Shown here piece by piece: positions 57,771 to 64,000 of a stretch of 64,000 nucleotides of DNA (position 1 is the first letter of the stretch; the number at the start of each line of letters is the position of its first letter). The stretch is from Ophiocordyceps camponoti-saundersi (nom. inval.) (taxonomy: Eukaryota > Ascomycota > Sordariomycetes > Hypocreales > Ophiocordycipitaceae), in contig PDHQ01000037.1 of the NCBI GenBank assembly GCA_003339415.1, positions 62,001-126,000 on the forward strand. Direction: 5' to 3'. The notes under the pieces are model-generated. The model did not search any database. It was not told the origin of the DNA and saw only the letters and a list, made by a program, of their open reading frames with translations. A program made the position numbers and the translations under genes.

Positions 57771-58430
57771 AATCTTTATATATATACATATAAGGTAAAG
57801 AAAGTAAAAGTAACCTAAATTGTATATAATTAAGATAGATATCTTTCCTATTTCGTATAAGGAAGGATAGCTATATAGCTAATTAATATTCTATCCCCTA
57901 TACCTCCTTATCTATTATAAAATATCTCCTAGCCCTTAAGTTATATAAGTTATAACTTAAGTATTAATATATAAGTTATTATAAGCTCCTATTATATCTA
58001 AGGTATATTTTATATATATATCGTATAGTAAATATAAAGGGGTATAAGATAATAATATTAATACTTAATTTTTTCTTTTTATAAAAAGAAATAATATACC
58101 TAATAGAAAAATAAAGATATATTATATAAAGAAAAAACTTTTTAGCCCCTTAAGGGTTTTCGAGAAAAATAATTATATAATATTAAGCGAATATATAGCT
58201 AAAAAATTTTATAAAAGTAAATAATACCCTATATATATTAAAATAAAAAGAACTACTAGCTAAAAAATAAATATTAGATTACTAGATAAACTAATCTAGC
58301 CTATTATAAGTAAAGGTTTTACTATAAAAGTTCCTTATAATTATAATATTAAGGAAAATAAGTAATAATATTACCTTTAGTAACCTTATATTAAAAATAC
58401 TAAAAATTATTATAAAAAGAGGGAAAAAAA
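57771..58430. other. AT-rich stretch without recognisable features
   Basis: Very AT-rich with a short ACATATAAGG-like piece that keeps CA (57785). No repeat partner in the window and no open frame. It may be the upstream region of relic W. Confidence 0.4.
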
Positions 58431-58545
58431 CAGATTCTGCCGCGCTTTACTACTTTTAGAGGGGTATAAAAACCTCGCTACCCCCCCTTCTTCTCTCTTT
58501 TTCTTTTTCCTCCTTTCCTCTTCTCTTCTTCTTTAAGCTAGATAA
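58431..58545 (+). promoter_or_regulatory. TATA box and CT-rich tract (fungal-type core promoter)
   Basis: TATAAAAA near 58464 is followed by a polyC and then a long CT-rich tract (58478-58535), the classic arrangement before fungal transcription starts. An ATA-ACG-ATA-ACG run at about 58546 could be a mutated ATG start region. It keeps rare CA/TG (58430-58440). Confidence 0.45.
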
Positions 58546-59829
58546 CGATAACGACGATAACTTTAAGATTAAGAAATTAAGTAAAACTTAAATAATTATA
58601 TAATATACTATATTTATTTATATATATTATTATTACTTATATAATATACCTCCTTATTTTAATAGCGTAATAGCGTATTATTCTAGCTTTTTCTAAGTTT
58701 ATATTCCCTTATAATAGTAATAAGAACCGTTATCTAATATAGTTAATAGCTTTAAATATAAATATTTAAATAAAAATAATTATATAATTATAAGGCTAAT
58801 ATAAAAATAGAAAGCTAAGGTTTACTTTATAGCGATATTATTATATAATATATTTATATATTTAAATAACTCTTAAAATCTACGATATATAGTTACTATT
58901 ATTATATAATAATTATCGTATTTCCTAGTAATATTTATAGCTAATTAGGGGGTAATTACGGTATAGCTATATTATATTTATACGCGTAATCTATACCTAT
59001 TTAATATATATTAGATAAACGGAGATAAGGCTTATATTACTTATATTTAGCACTTTTATATAATATAATATTTTTTTATATAATAAGCTATAGCGTTATA
59101 TACTCTAGCGCTAGCGCCTTACGCCCTAGTAATAATACTTATAATATCGGCTAATAGCTAGCGGGGGGGAAAGATAATAATAGTTTTAAGAGGAGTACCT
59201 TTAAACGTAGAGGAGTATATTACTATTTTAGATAATAAGTAAAGAGGTTTAGGGGCGGGGGAAAATAGTTAGGGGGGTTAGATAATAGTAACTTTAGTAA
59301 AAAATAGCGTAGAAAGCTTATAGCTTTACTTTTAAAATAGCGTAAGGGTTAAATAATATTTATTAAATAAACTAAGATTTAATATATATAAAACGTAAAT
59401 ATAAAAAAAAAATATAAAAAATATAAAGATTAAATAGGGAAATAAGAGTATAGGCTATTAGATAAGGGTAAAAAAAATAAGATAAAAAAAAGGAAAAGCG
59501 GATAGGTTATATAACTTAAGCTAATAATTAAATTAAAATTTCGATATATAGTTAGTATAAATTCGTAAATATAAAGGTTAATAACGCTATATTAGGGCTA
59601 GCCTTAATATAAGCGTTTACTAGATTATTTTTACTATCTATTTAGCAGATCTTAGAAATTTCTTTATATTTATATAATTTATAGATAGCTATAATATCTA
59701 TTATAAGCTATTTTTCCGTTATTAAGCTAAGCTAAATAAGGTAATTATATAGTAATTATAAATTAGTATAAAAGATTAAGGGTATTAGAGGGGAGCTAAG
59801 AGATTATACGATATTTTAGATTATTATAT
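58546..59829 (+). other. Region between promoter-like block and frame W
   Basis: AT-rich with weak, changing + frames. 59200-59500 is Lys-coding rich. It may be the N-terminal part of W or a leader with introns. A GGGGGG run occurs at 59161. Confidence 0.3.
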
Positions 59830-62800
59830 ATAATATAAAACTAAGATTAACGCTATTAACTATACCGTAAAGTTCGCTTATAAGGACGCTTCTTATAACT
59901 TATTTATATTTTATAAAGGTTTAGTATAGTATATTATTTTATATAATAAATAAGTTTTCGGACTAGTTTTCTTTACTTAAAATAATAAAGGTATTAAATT
60001 AAAAAGTTAAGTTACGGTTATTAGCGAAAAACCTATCCGTAAAGATAAATAATTTTATATAAAATAAGTTAAAAGGAATAAAGCGTAGTCCCTAGGAAGC
60101 GTTATCGATCTACTACTAAATTCTTTTATTTAGATCCGTAATATCTTATAAGGACGGGTTTATTACTTAAGTAGCGATAATAAGGTTATACGAAGCTTTT
60201 AGTTAGTAGACTAAAGTAATATAAGCCTTACGGGCGCGCTAGCTAATAAAATCCTATAAAGCGGACTTATTAGTAAAGTTAATAAGCTAGAGGCTAGAAG
60301 CCTAGCTTTTTTATATAAGAATAATATTATATAAATCTTATATTATATAGCCGCTATTAAAGTTAATAGAGGCGCTATTTATAAGAAAGGTTTTTAGTTT
60401 CGCACGAAATTAGGCTTTTACTAGCTTAGTTTCCTTAAGTTAGGAGAAATAAGGGGAGGCGAAGGAGAATATATTATCTATTTATAATCCGGTAATACCG
60501 AATATAATAAGTCTAGCTATAATATATAAAAGATAGGGGTTATATAATAATAAAGTTATATTAAGTTTTATATATTAATATTAGTAATAAGTTTTAAACT
60601 AATAAAGCTTTAATTCCGCGAATTTATAAAGGGGTTTTTAAATATATAAAAAGATATATAAAAGATATTAGTCTTATAGCTCTTTTAGTAAGTAAGCGTA
60701 AATCGTATAACTTAATAGATCGGAGGATTATATATATATTTATATAATATCTTATAGCTCTCCCTATATATTATATAATCGTATTAAGGTAAGTTTAAAA
60801 GTAAGAAAAAGGCGCTATAATATATATAGAATTATAAGTAATTATATAAGTATTTCTTCCTTACTATTATCGCTATATTTTTAAATAATAAGCTAAGATT
60901 TTTTATAAGGTTTATTATTTAGATTTTTTACCTCTTATATAAAACGCGTTTTAAAAATACGCGTATTAGGGTCTAATATAAGGTTATATTATATAAATAT
61001 AAAAACTTCCTAAGCGGATAAGGTATTAATTTTATCGCGGTTAGAAACCTCGAAAAATATCCCTAAGGTTATAATAATCCCTTATTAACGGAGTTATATA
61101 GCTAAGATATAGTTATCCTTTTTCTTTATAATAATAAATAAAAAGGGGAAAGCTTTATACGATACCTTATCTTTAGGTATTATAATTAGGATTTTAAAAT
61201 AGACTTTTTGTATTATAGTTTAAAGAAAAGGGGGATAGATATAAGGTTTTACCTATATCGTATAAAAACGTATTAGTTTAGAGGGAAAGTTAAGAATAAT
61301 ATCTTAGCTATTAAAGCTTAAAATATAAAAAAGGCCTTATTACTTATCCTTTTCTTATTAGATTAGGACCTCGCTTTAAAAAAGAAAGGATAAAATATTA
61401 TATAAATTAAGGCTATTTTTTATATATAGTATTTATAAAATATCCGCTTAGGCTTTAAGTTTCTATATTTATTTTATTACTTATTAGATTATATAAGCGT
61501 AAATAGTAATATTTAAAGCTAATAATAAGTTATATAAAATATAAAAGTAAGCGCTAAAAATAAAAAAGGTAAAAATAAAGCTATTAAAGCTAGTAATATT
61601 ATTTATAGCTTTTACGGCTATTTATAAGATTATAATATTATCGGTCTTAGAGTTAATTTCTTATTAAAATATATTATACGCTTATCGAAAAAAAGCGTAA
61701 GTATATTTAACCTTACCTATAGCTTAATATACCTTTATAAGTACTTTTTTATAAGATAATCTAAGGAGTTTAGCATTCGTACGAAACTCCTCTAAGGCAA
61801 AGTTTATATTAGCGTTATAGGAAATAATATTAAGTAAGCCTTAGTAAGTATAAATCTAATATCTATAAAGGGCGTTTTATATATTTATAGCTAATATACT
61901 TTATATAAAATATATAGTTTAGAATAAAATAGCTTTATTAATAGCGTATAGGATTAGCTTACCGCTAAGGTAAAAAATATTAATAATAAGGGAGTAGTTA
62001 AAATTATAGTTATCTTTAATAGAAAACTTAAATTAACGTAGTTTAGCGTTATATAATTAATATTAGTAATAAAAATATCGAATTAAGTTAAGGGCTACTA
62101 ATAAGATATCGGAAAAGCTAGCTTTTTAAAATAGGTTATAAAGGCGTTATATATATAGGTAGCTAAAATAGCGGTATAACTAGTATAATTTATATTCTAT
62201 ATAATATAATACTAATTCTTATTATAAAATATTAAAGAAAGGATATCCTTATTTTTATATAATAAGGACTATAATACCGTTATATTAAATAATAATATCT
62301 TATATATTATTATAGAAAGTATAAAGGCGGTTAATATTTTTAAAATAGAAAAGAAAAAGGGTAAAGGTATTAAGGATATAGTAAAAGACCTTACTAAGTA
62401 AGTTTCGTACGATAATAATACTAATTAGTTTTATAAGTTCCGAGGAGCTAAAATAGATAGCGTTATTAGTAAGGGTTTAATTAATTATTATATAAGGGTA
62501 TTCTTAGATATAAGCTTTTACTTATAGTTTTTTAATAATCGAAATTTTAGTAGCTCTTATATCTTAAAGCTTACCTTAATATATTATATAATATATATTA
62601 AAAAAGAGGAACTATTTTATAAAGGTATTAGGAGCCTTAATATTATAAATATTATCGCTTATAAGATAATATATATAGGCGGTAATTATAAAAAAGGAGA
62701 TTATAGTTTCCTTATCTATAATATTTTTATTATCTTCGGAATTTTCGTTATATAACTAAAGGAACTAGGAATTTTATTCCTCGGAGCTTTTATATAAAAG

Positions 62801-63212
62801 GAGGAAAGCGTTAAACTCCTTATCTATAAGGGGTTATTAGTTAGTTTCTTCGTAGCTTATTAGGTACTATTCCCTAACTTATTTAATATTATCTAAGCTA
62901 TAGTTAGTTAATTAGTAATTTTCTTTTTTATAAATAAAATATTTATATATTATATAAGGGATAAAGCGGCGTTATTATAAAAGTCCGCTATATTATATAG
63001 AAGTAAATTTATAGGAACGGAAAGATAGTTAAGGAAAGGAATATTTTAAAGTTATACGAAGCTTTATATAGTCCGTATAACGATAGTCGGTAAAGAATTA
63101 GTTTATACTTCGATTAGTAGCGATAATAAGGGAGGAACGTAGTTAGTTAATAAAAGATTCGTATAAAGTATTTTAGAATATTATAGCTAATTTAAGTTTT
63201 AAGATACCTTTA
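59830..63212 (+). pseudogene. Long unidentified frame W (more than 1,100 codons)
   Basis: One + frame (codon starts 3n+2) is kept for about 3.4 kb with only TAA/TAG stops and no frameshift seen. It includes Ser-Asp-Asn-Lys segments (about 60165), an Arg-Gly-Gly-Glu-Gly-Glu segment (60448-60470), a Lys-rich part (61550-61600), a Gly-Lys-Gly segment (62350-62370) and a Tyr-Asp-Asn-Asn segment (62410). I recognise no family. The frame stays open up to the E LTR at 63213, so E'' inserted into it and the C-terminus lies outside the window. It could be a large transposon protein or a duplicated host gene. Confidence 0.5.
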
Positions 63213-63720
63213 TATTAGAATATATATATTACTAGCTACTTAGGAATATAATACGCGTTAAAATACGCGTAACACGCGTTGCAGAGATTACTATCTCTAT
63301 ATAAATAAAGTAGGAGGTTAAAGGCACGTATAAAGAGGAGTTAAACTCGAGATAATACCGATCCGAGACTAGTATAATATTAATATAATATATGTTATTA
63401 ATATAATAAGAATCGAGGGTAGGAGAGAGTATAGCCGGAACGTATATATAATATACTTACTTTTCTATACTTTTTAAAAGAAAGATAAGTTATAAGTAGA
63501 GTTATTATTTAATCTTTTATAACTTTATTAGTTAGAGTATATTATACGGTAAACGTAATATTCCTATATATTATATAATCCAGATAAGTTACCTAAACCT
63601 TATTATCTAAGTTAATATAGTATATATACTTTAGGTTTAATTTATTAGTATTATTATTATAAAAAGTTTATAATATAACTCTAGCTACTTATTCGGCTTA
63701 GGAAGGATACCTAATTAATA
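63213..63720 (+). repeat. 5' LTR of third E element (508 bp)
   Basis: Exactly 508 bp, TATTAGAA...CTAATTAATA. It is followed by the same leader as 16025 on, so it is a 5' LTR and not a solo LTR. The left flank CTTTA is the expected target duplicate. Confidence 0.9.
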
Positions 63721-64000
63721 CTAATTAGTAATAAAGCTAAGTTATATCGCGGACTTAATTACTTTTTATTACTTAAAACTTAGTTAACTAATATAAGCTA
63801 AAATACTAGCTTTATTATTATTTAACCTTAGTTTAGATTAGAAATAGAAAAGTAATTTAGATAATAAATATTTATTAAAATACTAACTCTTAGGAAACTA
63901 TAATTATTATTTCGATAACGTATAGATATATTTTAACTAATATCTAGTTAGTAACTTAATAATTCGGATATCCTAATACTTAGCGATAATTTATTATAAG
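63721..64000 (+). mobile_element. Start of E'' interior (runs off window)
   Basis: Aligns with 16025-16310 with mostly C/T and G/A differences. The element continues beyond the window. Confidence 0.88.

Overview
The window looks like a heterochromatic, transposon-only block from a filamentous ascomycete (Pezizomycotina) with very strong repeat-induced point mutation (RIP). CpA and TpG are almost absent by eye on both strands, TpA is in great excess, and CpG is kept. ATG codons are therefore nearly gone, almost every in-frame stop is TAA or TAG (from CAA, CAG or TGG), and TGA is rare. No intact protein gene was found. Most old coding frames can still be read through the TAA/TAG stops, so the sequence was damaged mainly by point changes and hardly by indels.

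The layout is a stack of nested insertions, which can be taken apart with LTR lengths and target-site duplications (TSDs). Left part: the window opens inside a non-autonomous LTR element (family E, 508-bp LTRs) whose 3' LTR (1493-2592) carries a tRNA-headed SINE. Next comes an unclassified coding relic (Y1), interrupted by a 1,776-bp gag-only LTR element with 210-bp LTRs (3341-5116, TSD ATAGC) and by a very large Ty3/gypsy element on the minus strand (G1, 7478-30440, two 197-bp LTRs, TSD GTAG). G1 holds a short LINE (9321-11191) and, in its pol region, a full E element (15517-26371). E itself holds a full-length Tad1-like LINE (16813-24022, 15-bp TSD). The nesting Y1 >> G1 >> E >> LINE1 is four levels deep.

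Middle and right: Y1 ends near 31650 after a solo LTR of a third family (F, 30942-31381). An unclassified stretch V (31650-35425, with a second SINE) and a second, longer Y-type relic (U/Y2, about 35900-52190) follow. U/Y2 is split by a complete Ty1/copia element (39751-45059, 164-bp LTRs, TSD GTATA), the least mutated element here, and by a second F solo LTR (49064-49473, TSD ATAGG). Then come an E solo LTR broken by a 5'-truncated LINE1 copy (52191-54136), a truncated second gypsy copy G2 (54393-57770), a long unidentified open frame W (about 59830-63212) with a promoter-like region upstream, and the 5' LTR of a third E element (63213-63720), which cuts W and runs off the window.

How the parts relate: autonomous LINE, gypsy and copia elements coexist with dependants (SINE, gag-only LTR element, LTR element with no visible RT). 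The SINE 3' end shares a G/T-rich then T/C-rich motif with the LINE 3' end, the usual sign of a SINE-LINE partnership. All similarity statements come from reading the sequence by eye; no database search was run.
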